A DNA stretch of 64,000 bases. Origin: JAJYIW01 sp963781665. Lineage in GTDB: Bacteria > Chloroflexota > Anaerolineae > Anaerolineales > Anaerolineaceae. The position numbers and the translations under genes were made by a program. Shown piece after piece: positions 36,892 to 44,430 of this stretch. A model generated the notes under the pieces. It made no database searches and had not been told where the DNA came from. It saw only the letters and a program-made list of their open reading frames with translations. The stretch is taken from positions 1,736,001 through 1,800,000 of the forward strand of contig CAWAGA010000002.1 in assembly GCA_963781665.1 (NCBI GenBank). Reading direction: 5' to 3'. The stretch's first letter is position 1, and the number at the start of each line of letters is the position of its first letter.

Positions 36892-37488
36892 TCAATCAAG
36901 AAAACTCACTGCATCCTTGAGCGTGGTAAGCAATGATTCGAATGCACGGCCTGAGAACGCCCCGCCAGTGGAGTCAACCTCGATCGCGGTTGGATTCCAT
37001 TCTGCCAACAATCGCTCGATTTCTGGCAAATCTCGCAAGGAGACGATATCGAGCGGACGTTTACGCTGCGTCAGCCTTTGCTGCAAAACCGGCAGCGGTG
37101 CAACCAACCTGATGGTCAGGTTGGGAGGCGGAAGCGCCTGGCGCAAAAAGCGGTAGAGACGTTCGCAGAGCTGGAATTCTTGATCGGAGAGATATCCTCT
37201 GTAATGGAACAGGCGAGAAAAAATATGGAAATCCTGGTCCAGACCCCCATCGACGATACCCGGCTCAGCCCTATTTCGCAGGGTTTGCTCCTGCTCGGCC
37301 CGCAGCAGCAGATAGTCAACCTGGTTTTGCAATCCGAGCCGGTTGTGGTCGTGCATAAAAGCGCCCTGAAAGGGACGTTCTTCATGCCCTTCTAACAGCA
37401 GGGAATAACCTAACCTGGGGCCCAACAGGTGTGCCAGGGTGGTTTTGCCTGAACCGCAGTTACCGACGATCGCAATGAGTTTTCCCAT
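36892..37488 (-). CDS. P-loop deoxynucleoside kinase-like protein
   Basis: About 198 residues from the ATG at 37488; the longer frame to 37620 adds an unlikely N-terminus. Walker A is IAIVGNCGSGKTTLA at residues 4-18. ERPFQ resembles the E-N/R-P-[YF] substrate motif of deoxynucleoside kinases, and RLVAPLPVLQQRLTQRKRP resembles their lid segment. It probably phosphorylates a deoxynucleoside, but other small P-loop kinases cannot be excluded. It diverges from ackA with a 106-base gap and is followed at 73 bases by araA. Confidence 0.7.
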   Translation of the reverse strand: MGKLIAIVGNCGSGKTTLAHLLGPRLGYSLLLEGHEERPFQGAFMHDHNRLGLQNQVDYLLLRAEQEQTLRNRAEPGIVDGGLDQDFHIFSRLFHYRGYLSDQEFQLCERLYRFLRQALPPPNLTIRLVAPLPVLQQRLTQRKRPLDIVSLRDLPEIERLLAEWNPTAIEVDSTGGAFSGRAFESLLTTLKDAVSFLD

Positions 37489-37594
37489 CCTATCCGTGAT
37501 CCAAATAGATTTTAGCACAACCACCGGTGAAGTATGAAGTCGACCGGGAAAGACGATCTGAACCACAGACTGATTTGGGGATAAAATTATAACT

Positions 37595-38905
37595 GTGCAT
37601 AAGAATATATTAGTCATCAACTGTGGCAGTTCTTCATTAACCTACAAAGTATACCGGGCTGAAATTCCCGGACGGCTGGAGCTGCTCACTGCTGGCAAGG
37701 CCGTCCACGTGGCCGTGGAAAGTAAGGAACCGGCTTACCTCCTATATGAATTAAATGGAAAGCTCGAACGCGAAAACCGGCCGATGCCGACCCATCGCCT
37801 GGCCGCCCAGGCTGTGCTCGACCATCTCGAGCGAGCCGCGGTGCCTCTCCAGGTCGTTGGACATCGTTTCGTCCACGGAGGCACCCGGTTCTATGCGCCG
37901 GTGATTATCACCACTGAGACACTTGCCGACCTGGAGCGCTGCAGCCCTCTTGCTCCCATCCACAACCCCAATTCTCTCAGCGTGATCCATTTGTGCCAGG
38001 AACGCCTGCCCGACGCCGTCGAGTATGCCTCCTTCGACACGGCCTTCCACGCCAGGCTGCCGGAAAAAGCTTACCGCTACCCGCTACCCCTCGACCTGGC
38101 GGACCGATATGGCTTTCGCAAGTATGGCTTTCACGGGCTTTCTTACCAATACGTCAGTCTGGAGGCCAGCCACTTTCTAGGCAGACCGCTGGAAGAGCTC
38201 AAAATCGTCGCCTGCCACCTGGGCACTGGCGGATCGAGCATAGCAGCTATCCGCGGCGGCGCCAGTCTGGACACTTCGATGGGCTATTCCCCGCTGCCGG
38301 GATTGATGATGAGCACTCGCAGTGGCGACCTGGACCCTACCATCGTCCTGGAGCTGATCGGGGCGTATGGCTGGACGATCGAACAGGTCACCCGCCTGCT
38401 CAACAAAGACAGCGGTTTGATCGGCATCTCGGGCTATTCCAGCGACCTTTTTGAGCTAATCGAAAAGGCCGGTCTATCCGAAATCCCCGAAAAGATCAAC
38501 CAGGCGGAACACGATCTTTCCATAAACGAGGCTGAAAACCAACCTATAAATCACCGAGCTCTCCTGGCTGTTGATATGTACGTCCACCGTCTCAAGGGGT
38601 ATATCGGCCAGTCGTTGGCAACCCTGGAAGGGGCTGACGCCCTGGTCTTTACCGACGACATCGGTGTACGCAGTTGGCAGCTCCGCCAGTTAGCCTGCCA
38701 TGGCATGGGCTGGTGCGGCCTGCAAATCGACCCCCTGGCCAACCGCCTGGCACCAATCGATGAGACCACCCTGGTCAGCGCCCCTGATTCGACTATTAAA
38801 GTGCTTTCAATCCCAACGGATGAGGAATACGTCATTGCCATGGAAGGGCTAAACCTGCTGCAAGCCCAAACAGGCTCTATGATAAAACCAAGCACCCGGG
38901 TTTGA
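37595..38905 (+). CDS. ackA: Acetate kinase
   Basis: A 436-residue acetate/propionate kinase, somewhat longer than the usual 400. Family motifs are ILVINCGSSSL at the N-terminus, GHRFVHGGTRF with the catalytic Arg, SFDTAFH with the catalytic Asp, and STRSGDLDP with the second Arg; the Glu of TDEEYVIAME is near the end. The Lys normally after GSSSL is a Thr here. It makes ATP from acetyl phosphate. The start is GTG at 37595. No phosphotransacetylase or phosphoketolase is visible nearby. Confidence 0.92.
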   Translation: MHKNILVINCGSSSLTYKVYRAEIPGRLELLTAGKAVHVAVESKEPAYLLYELNGKLERENRPMPTHRLAAQAVLDHLERAAVPLQVVGHRFVHGGTRFYAPVIITTETLADLERCSPLAPIHNPNSLSVIHLCQERLPDAVEYASFDTAFHARLPEKAYRYPLPLDLADRYGFRKYGFHGLSYQYVSLEASHFLGRPLEELKIVACHLGTGGSSIAAIRGGASLDTSMGYSPLPGLMMSTRSGDLDPTIVLELIGAYGWTIEQVTRLLNKDSGLIGISGYSSDLFELIEKAGLSEIPEKINQAEHDLSINEAENQPINHRALLAVDMYVHRLKGYIGQSLATLEGADALVFTDDIGVRSWQLRQLACHGMGWCGLQIDPLANRLAPIDETTLVSAPDSTIKVLSIPTDEEYVIAMEGLNLLQAQTGSMIKPSTRV

Positions 38906-38970
38906 AAAGCCTGAAGCCGTGTAACCATACCAACCTCGATGATCGTGTCTGGACTCTGGATAAAAAACCT

Positions 38971-39396
38971 ATGATCGCTAAAGATTTGTTCGTTGATCGT
39001 ATCCTGGAAACCGAAAACCTTACCGACGAGCTGGTCGATGCCGATGCCCAGTGGTTGCTCGATTGGGGCATTGCTCAATTAGACCTTGCCTTGCAGGGGA
39101 TTGACAATGAAGAATCAGCCAACAAGCAGGTCTCGGCTTTGATGGCCTGTATGCGCAAGATCAATCGCATCAGCGGCCAGATGAAGCATAAAAATCCCGA
39201 GGACCTGGCATCCGATCTTGGTGAACTAGCAGGGTTGAAAGCTGAAGTATTTGGCACCAGAGTCGACCTGGAATCCGCCGGCTTCGCTAAACTCGCAAGT
39301 GAACTACAAAGGATGCCTACCCGCCAGGCGCTTGAATTCCTGACCAGTTGGGGATCAACCTGGATACCAGGGCTCGCCCAAAACCAGAGCTACTGA
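38971..39396 (+). CDS. Conserved-looking protein of unknown function, helical
   Basis: A 141-residue, soluble, mostly alpha-helical protein, rich in Leu, Ala and acidic residues (ETENLTDELVDADAQWLL, SALMACMRKINRISGQMKH). It may start at ATG 38971; a TTG at 38902 overlapping the ackA stop would add 23 residues of unlikely sequence. No family is recognised. The location directly after ackA suggests co-transcription. It lacks motifs for catalysis. Confidence 0.5.
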   Translation: MIAKDLFVDRILETENLTDELVDADAQWLLDWGIAQLDLALQGIDNEESANKQVSALMACMRKINRISGQMKHKNPEDLASDLGELAGLKAEVFGTRVDLESAGFAKLASELQRMPTRQALEFLTSWGSTWIPGLAQNQSY

Positions 39397-39426
39397 GTCT
39401 CAGCAATGATCGACCAGGATAATGAG

Positions 39427-40603
39427 ATGATGAGTTCGCGTCCATCAAAAACCAGTCATCAAATCACACTCTGTCACCTATGTCGTACTGGTTGCCGTCT
39501 TACTGTTCTCGATCCTGGGATGCGACCTGACGGTTTCGATGGGATTTGACACACCGCCTGCGCCAGCAATCCCCACTGTCACGAGCCCAGCCCCTGCTGC
39601 TTCCTTACCAGCCTGGCTGAAAGTCTATTTTACCGACCCCAACCCACCGGATAACCTGGGACAAGGCATCGACCAGTACGTCGTTCTGATTTTGGATAAT
39701 GCCACAACTTCAATCGACGCAGCTTCACTCGACCTGAACCTTCCGAGTGTGGTTAATGCCCTGGCCCAGGCCAGCCAGCGGGGCGTCAAGGTGCGGGTGG
39801 TCTACGACAGCGAAAATGGGAACCTGGAGCTCGACAACGCCTCCACCAATGGCAAGACCTGTGACGCCATCAAAATCTTGAAAGCAACGAATGTGTCCCT
39901 GGTTGATGGTGGGCGCTCGAACGGCCTGATGCACGATAAGATGATCATTGTCGACAGCCAGGTGCTGTTCATGGGGTCGTGGAACCTATCCTATAACGAT
40001 ACCTATCGCAACAATAACAACCTGCTGGAAATCACCGATCCTCACCTGATCGCGAACTACCAGGCCAAGTTAGATGAAATGTTCATCGACAAACGTTTCG
40101 GCACTAAAGCTGAGGCCCAGGCGCCGTGCCCTTCACTGACCATCGCCGGCGTCCAGGTCGAAAATTACTTCGCACCCGAAGATGAAGTCATGGCGAAATT
40201 GGTATCCTATGTCCAATCCGCTTCCAGTTCGATCCACTTCATGGCTTTTACCTACACTCACGAATACCTGGCCGCAGCTATGATCGAACGGTCCAGGGCT
40301 GGGGTTGAAGTCCAGGGCGTCATCGAGAACCGGGGAGCCTCACAGGGAGCATTGAGCGACCTCTTTTGCAGCGGCCTTCCTGTCAAGACCGATGGCAACC
40401 CCTATACCATGCACCATAAAGTGATTATCATCGATGGAGAGACCGTCATCACCGGATCGTTTAACTTCACCAAAAGCGCCGACACGATCAACGACGAAAA
40501 TGTACTGGTTATCCACAGCCCGGCTGTAGCGGCTCTTTACGAACAGGAATTCCAACGCGTCTACGGTGGTGAGGCACCTGTCGCCGCCGACATATGCCAT
40601 TAA
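39427..40603 (+). CDS. Phospholipase D-like lipoprotein, N-terminus split by a one-base frameshift
   Basis: The main frame (ATG 39539, 354 residues) has two HKD motifs, LMHDKMIIVDSQVLFMGSWN and TMHHKVIIIDGETVITGS, as in PLD-type nucleases and phosphodiesterases. Just upstream, the same frame encodes a lipoprotein signal, VLLFSILGCD, but has no start codon. A start at ATG 39427 with AGGA at good distance joins it if one A is removed from the A5 run at 39447-39451. The whole is then about 391 residues, anchored by Cys on the outer face of the membrane. It resembles the Nuc/mitoPLD type and may be a surface nuclease. Confidence 0.78.
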
Positions 40604-40614
40604 TCATCAGCTGA

Positions 40615-40684
40615 AGGTCGTGCTTCAGCCTGACCTCAAGGGCCGCTCCAGCCAAATTGTAGGTCATGCTTTAGCTTGACCTCA
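40615..40684. repeat. Two 24-bp direct repeats, each with inverted ends
   Basis: AGGTCGTGCTTCAGCCTGAC and its continuation at 40615-40638 recurs with four changes at 40661-40684. Each copy begins AGGTC and ends TGACCT(CA), so each can pair with itself. They lie between the PLD gene and the dioxygenase gene, ending about 28 bases before the latter's ATG, and could be an operator or a dispersed element. Confidence 0.5.
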
Positions 40685-40711
40685 GAAACGAACCTTTCAA
40701 GGAGATAACTA

Positions 40712-41485
40712 ATGGAAACCAATCGCATGCCCGTCTTGTTTATCGGCCATGGTAGTCCTATGAATGCCATTGAGGAAAACGAGTTCAGCCAGGCCTGGAA
40801 AGCCGCCGGCCAGGAGCTGCCACGCCCAAAGGCAATTCTGTGCGTATCGGCCCATTGGGAGACCCGGACGCCCCAGGTGACAGCGATGTCAAAACCACGC
40901 ACCATCCACGATTTCGGCGGTTTCCCGGCCGAGTTATTCGCCATGCAGTACCCTGCGCCCGGCAGTCCAGAACTGGCCAGGCGGGTCATCGACATGGCCC
41001 CACAGGCCAGCATCCGACTCGACCAGGGTTGGGGATTGGACCACGGGACCTGGTCAGTTCTATGCCGCATGTTCCCCGAAGCGGACATACCGGTCGTCCA
41101 GTTAAGCCTGGATCGCAGCCAGGACGCTACATTCCACTACGGATTGGGCCAGGCGCTGCGAGGTTTAAGCGACGAAGGCGTGCTCATCCTGGGCAGCGGC
41201 AACGTCGTCCATAACTTGCAAATGATGGTGTGGGAAGATAAAGCCTTCGATTGGGCCAAGTCATTTGATGACCAGGTCAAGCAGTGGATCCTGGACGGCG
41301 ACCACGATACCCTCATCCACTATGAAAAGCAAGGCAAAGCGGCCGCTCTGGCGATCAACTCGGCCGAGCATTACCTGCCCCTGCTCTACATTCTGGGAGC
41401 GATGCAACCGGGGGAACCGATCAAGTTTTTCAACGAAAAGGTTTGGGGCGGCTCGCTTTCGATGCGCTGCCTGCAGGTTGGCTGA
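40712..41485 (+). CDS. LigB-family extradiol ring-cleavage dioxygenase (DODA/YgiD-like)
   Basis: A 257-residue protein of the 4,5-DOPA dioxygenase type. The metal- and substrate-binding histidines are in FIGHGSPMNA, VSAHWET, LDHGTWSVL and NVVHNL. AAGGAG is seven bases before the ATG. These enzymes open catecholic rings using ferrous iron (zinc in some plant and bacterial members) and oxygen, which is unexpected beside anaerobic-looking metabolism, though YgiD-like proteins often have unknown natural substrates. It stands between the direct repeats and the convergent peroxiredoxin gene. Confidence 0.87.
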   Translation: METNRMPVLFIGHGSPMNAIEENEFSQAWKAAGQELPRPKAILCVSAHWETRTPQVTAMSKPRTIHDFGGFPAELFAMQYPAPGSPELARRVIDMAPQASIRLDQGWGLDHGTWSVLCRMFPEADIPVVQLSLDRSQDATFHYGLGQALRGLSDEGVLILGSGNVVHNLQMMVWEDKAFDWAKSFDDQVKQWILDGDHDTLIHYEKQGKAAALAINSAEHYLPLLYILGAMQPGEPIKFFNEKVWGGSLSMRCLQVG

Positions 41486-41520
41486 GATTATGAGGTTGAA
41501 GACGGCGAACTCTTAATAAC

Positions 41521-41976
41521 TTAAATCATCCGCTGGATTTCGGTCAGCCACCCCATTGGATTAGTTGCCTCCTTGAGGTACCGAATGATGCCTGCCCGAT
41601 CGACGACAATGGAGGCCGTTCGTTGGATCACAAAAAGGACCCTATCCAGGCCATACCGGTGGTATACAACCTGGTCTGGGTCGGCCAGCACCGGGAAAGG
41701 CAGCTTTAACAAAGCGGTATAACTCCCTGCTCTATCGGTTGATTCCCCCAGGATGACCAGCACTTCATAACCAGCGGCTTGAATTTCAGCGTAATGGCGA
41801 CCCAACTGGGCCGCGTATGACCGGCATTGCATTCATATATATTCACGAACGAAGAACAAGATCACGTTAGATTTTCCCCCGTAATCGGCCAGGCTTATCT
41901 CACCGCCGGTCGAAGAAGGCAGTCGAAAACCTGGAGCAGGCAAACCGACTGCGAGATTATTGCTTTGTTCGACCAT
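41521..41976 (-). CDS. Candidate selenoprotein: peroxiredoxin-like (AhpC/TSA) with in-frame UGA in a UxxC motif
   Basis: From ATG 41976, preceded by a strong AGGAGGG, a frame of 47 codons runs to a TGA at 41835-41833 and continues in the same frame for 103 more residues to a TAA at 41521. Before the TGA is a typical thioredoxin-fold start (GLPAPGFRLPSSTGGEISLADYGG interrupted only by this note, then NVILFFVREY). After it come MQCR and YAAQLGRHYAEIQAAGYEVL. The TGA stands exactly where family members have the first Cys of CxxC, giving U-M-Q-C. Total is 151 residues, normal for the family. A hairpin lies downstream at SECIS distance. Alternatives are a nonsense mutation or base-call error. Confidence 0.72.
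41797..41814 (-). promoter_or_regulatory. Candidate bacterial SECIS hairpin
   Basis: In the minus-strand mRNA, GCGGCCC and GGGUCGC form a seven-pair stem (one G-U) around the loop AGUU. The loop begins 25 nucleotides after the UGA, within the usual bacterial range, and has G in its second position as the bacterial SECIS model asks. The hairpin lies inside the coding sequence, as expected for SelB binding. Confidence 0.6.
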
Positions 41977-42200
41977 TCAATCCCTCCTGACGTGCTTCGG
42001 GGCCAGTTATTCCAAGGCTGCAGCAGACATTACTGTGCGACTACACCAATCCCTGTTAGCCAAAAACACGCATCCAGGAGTTTATCATCATCGGTGTAAA
42101 TGATCAATATCTGGTTCTTCGATCTGATTTCTCGAATAAAAAATTAACGAACATCTAACCTGCGTGTCATGAGGGGGTCATATAATTCTTTAAGGATTGA

Positions 42201-42255
42201 GAGAAAAGCACAGAAATGATCCTCTCATTTTACGCAACCGCTTTCTCAGTTTTTT
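42201..42255 (+). terminator. Possible attenuator-like structure in the doxX leader
   Basis: GAGAAAAGC at 42201 can pair with GCTTTCTC at 42240-42247, enclosing a small AAATGA/TCATTT hairpin, and TTTTTT follows at 42250-42255. A TATAAT at 42181 may be the promoter. This lies 20 bases before the doxX start. Pairing is weak, so it is only a candidate. Confidence 0.28.
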
Positions 42256-42274
42256 GATTTTGAGGTATTTGGTA

Positions 42275-42793
42275 ATGAACATTGGCATTTTAATCTTAAG
42301 ATTGGTTTTGGGGGGAATATTTATTGGCCACGGCAGCCAGAAACTCTTCGGTTGGTTTGGCGGCCGCGGGATGACTGGCACCATTGCTATGATTGAAAGA
42401 ATGGGGGCGCGCCCGGTTTTATGGTGGGCGATTCTGGCTGCATTATCCGAATTTGGAGGCGGGGTGCTGGTGCTGCTGGGGCTGCTCAATCCGCTGGGTT
42501 CCCTGGGTATCATGGCTGCTATGCTTATCGCCATCTTTCAGGTACATTGGTCGAAAGGTTTTTGGAACAGCAAGGGAGGAATCGAGTTCCCCCTCATTAA
42601 CCTGGCGTCTGCCCTGGCAATTGCCCTGGTCGGGCCTGGATCCTATTCACTTGACGCCGTCCTCAGAATCTCGCTTCCAGAACCGGCGAGCTTATTGACC
42701 GGCCTGGCTCTGGTCTTGCTGGGAGGCATAGCCGAGCAGGCGAGCCATACTCGCCATGAAATCCAACCAAGAGATGCCAACCAAAGGCGATGA
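42275..42793 (+). CDS. DoxX-family membrane protein
   Basis: A 172-residue membrane protein with four helices. LVLGGIFIGHGSQKLFGWFGGRG is the family's N-terminal signature (helix, then the H-G-x-x-K-LFG motif). The ATG at 42275 is chosen because TGAGG lies upstream; the frame is open back to a TTG at 42197 but adds a poor N-terminus. DoxX proteins accompany oxidative-stress and thiol-redox functions in several bacteria. Here it is divergent from the candidate selenoprotein peroxiredoxin, which may be meaningful. Confidence 0.85.
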   Translation: MNIGILILRLVLGGIFIGHGSQKLFGWFGGRGMTGTIAMIERMGARPVLWWAILAALSEFGGGVLVLLGLLNPLGSLGIMAAMLIAIFQVHWSKGFWNSKGGIEFPLINLASALAIALVGPGSYSLDAVLRISLPEPASLLTGLALVLLGGIAEQASHTRHEIQPRDANQRR

Positions 42794-42832
42794 TGCTGTA
42801 GCTGAAGTTAAGCTTTCAACTAAAATGGATGG

Positions 42833-43435
42833 TTACACCGCAGCATTGTATGCATCCCATAAACAATCTCCTAACGAAAAATGGGAAAAAACAGCTCGGA
42901 ACGAAGATTCCAATGGGCTGCAGGCATACACCCCGATATTGGCCGGGCCGATCGCCTGGTGCATATGAAAGATGCGCATCTGGTTGAACTGCTTCCCATT
43001 ATAGGAATTCTCGATCAAAAAATCCTGTCCCCGGCGGCTCAAACGGTAGGTCATCTCAGTCAGGGTCGAATCGACATCGGTGGTCGCCCAATCCGAAAAT
43101 CCCAGGTTCGTCACGACACTTCCCAGGCGTGAGAATTTCTCATTATCGTATTCGACCGATGCTTTGAACCAGTTCGCCGGGTCTTGATACAGGATAACTC
43201 CACACTGGTCGAACAACGCCTCCGGCTTCCAGGCCGCCTTAACGGTAAAAGAAAATGCTTCTTCAGCCGCAGCCATGATAAAAGCATGGGCATTATCGTG
43301 TTCAAAACCATAATAGGTCCGTTTCCAGAAATCCGTCAACGGTTCGGTCGTAAACGATAGGACTCCATTTTCAAATGTAAACAAGGATGGCTCGTTTACC
43401 CATCTGAACTGCGAAAAATCCTTTTTATTTACCAT
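42833..43435 (-). CDS. DUF1349-family protein
   Basis: A 200-residue protein of the DUF1349 concanavalin-like fold: NEPSLFTFENGVLSFTTEP at the start, then WFKASVEYDNEKFSRLGSVVTN and the C-terminal GVYACSPLESSFRAVFSHF. Members are cytoplasmic and may bind sugars, but no activity is established. It converges with doxX. The mRNA leader is short and no operon partner is evident. Confidence 0.8.
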   Translation of the reverse strand: MVNKKDFSQFRWVNEPSLFTFENGVLSFTTEPLTDFWKRTYYGFEHDNAHAFIMAAAEEAFSFTVKAAWKPEALFDQCGVILYQDPANWFKASVEYDNEKFSRLGSVVTNLGFSDWATTDVDSTLTEMTYRLSRRGQDFLIENSYNGKQFNQMRIFHMHQAIGPANIGVYACSPLESSFRAVFSHFSLGDCLWDAYNAAV

Positions 43436-43513
43436 TGTTAAATCTTCCTTACATTTATCAATTCTGCCGCATTTTCGAGTTTGTAGAAATGGTCAATTAC
43501 GCAATAGTCAGGC

Positions 43514-43966
43514 TCACGCGTTAAGCCCTTGCTTGCCCAGCATACCAAGGATCAAAGAAAGCTCTCCCCGGTGATGGACCTCGTGTTCGATCATGTGGCT
43601 GATCATTTCAACCAGTCGAAAACGAGTCCCCCAAGGAGCGACGATTTCAATTCCCAAATCGGCCTGATCCAGCCCCACAAGATAGCGCTTGACCGGGCTA
43701 TGAACAGTCGCTAAGACGCTCTTGATCGACTCCCGGTCAGGATATCGTTCAGGGGGATACTCCGGGGGAAAATCATTCAATGTCTGGGCAATTCCAAAAT
43801 TGAATTCCCCATCCTCTTCTTGAGCTATGTGCAGCATAATTTGCCTGGCTGACCAGGAGGTTGGAAATGGCCTGTAATCTAACTCGCTGTCCTCGAACTC
43901 GTCGATGGTTGCAATCAAGCCGGCGCGAACATTTTCCCAAAGCAAGCTAAGATACTTTAGATCCAT
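43514..43966 (-). CDS. DinB-family protein (putative metal-dependent thiol transferase fold)
   Basis: A 150-residue four-helix DinB-type protein. Histidines in QIMLHIAQEEDGEF and MIEHEVHHRGEL give the three-His metal site of the family. Members include bacillithiol and mycothiol transferases, though most have no known substrate. It is transcribed alone. Confidence 0.82.
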   Translation of the reverse strand: MDLKYLSLLWENVRAGLIATIDEFEDSELDYRPFPTSWSARQIMLHIAQEEDGEFNFGIAQTLNDFPPEYPPERYPDRESIKSVLATVHSPVKRYLVGLDQADLGIEIVAPWGTRFRLVEMISHMIEHEVHHRGELSLILGMLGKQGLNA

Positions 43967-44430
43967 AGCTGCTACTCCTGGCGAGGAAAAAAATCGGTGG
44001 AAGCGTATTTCAAATATGATTATATTTTATGTCCAAATTTATTATCGATGGCGAAATTTGAATTCGCAATACTTTAAAAAATGATTTCTTTCCCTTACAA
44101 GGTTGGTACAGTTCCTCTCTGCCATAGTTGACAAACCGAAGGCAGGCCTTTCAGCAGGCTGACGAACCCATGGTCATCAAAGATCCATTGCACTCTTGAC
44201 CGCGGTGAAAATCCCCGGCGTGGTCTGGGCGAGGCACAGCAGAAAGCGGCTGCTTTCCAGGCTTATTGGGCAATTGCGATCCCTCTAAATCCATTACGGC
44301 AGAGATTAAGGAGAAGGTAGAGTCTTGCTGGTTTCGAGTCGGTCCAACCAGTTTCTAACGAGTCTTATCCAGGGTACCAACCATACCATTTCAATTTTTA
44401 TGGCATAATCAAGAGGGTTACTATTCTCAA
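43967..44430. other. 464-base gap without a recognisable gene
   Basis: Six frames give only short stretches such as AQQKAAAFQAYWAIAIPLN near 44235, which might be part of a decayed gene. I see no tRNA, terminator or convincing promoter. Confidence 0.5.

Noticed and set aside
41521..41832. Separate 103-residue peroxiredoxin starting at the ATG after the TGA
   Set aside because: It would lack the thioredoxin-fold N-terminus, has no ribosome binding site of its own, and the upstream frame with a strong site encodes exactly the missing part.
44300..44350. tRNA-like 'GGTTTCGAGTC' stretch
   Set aside because: No acceptor stem or cloverleaf can be formed around it.
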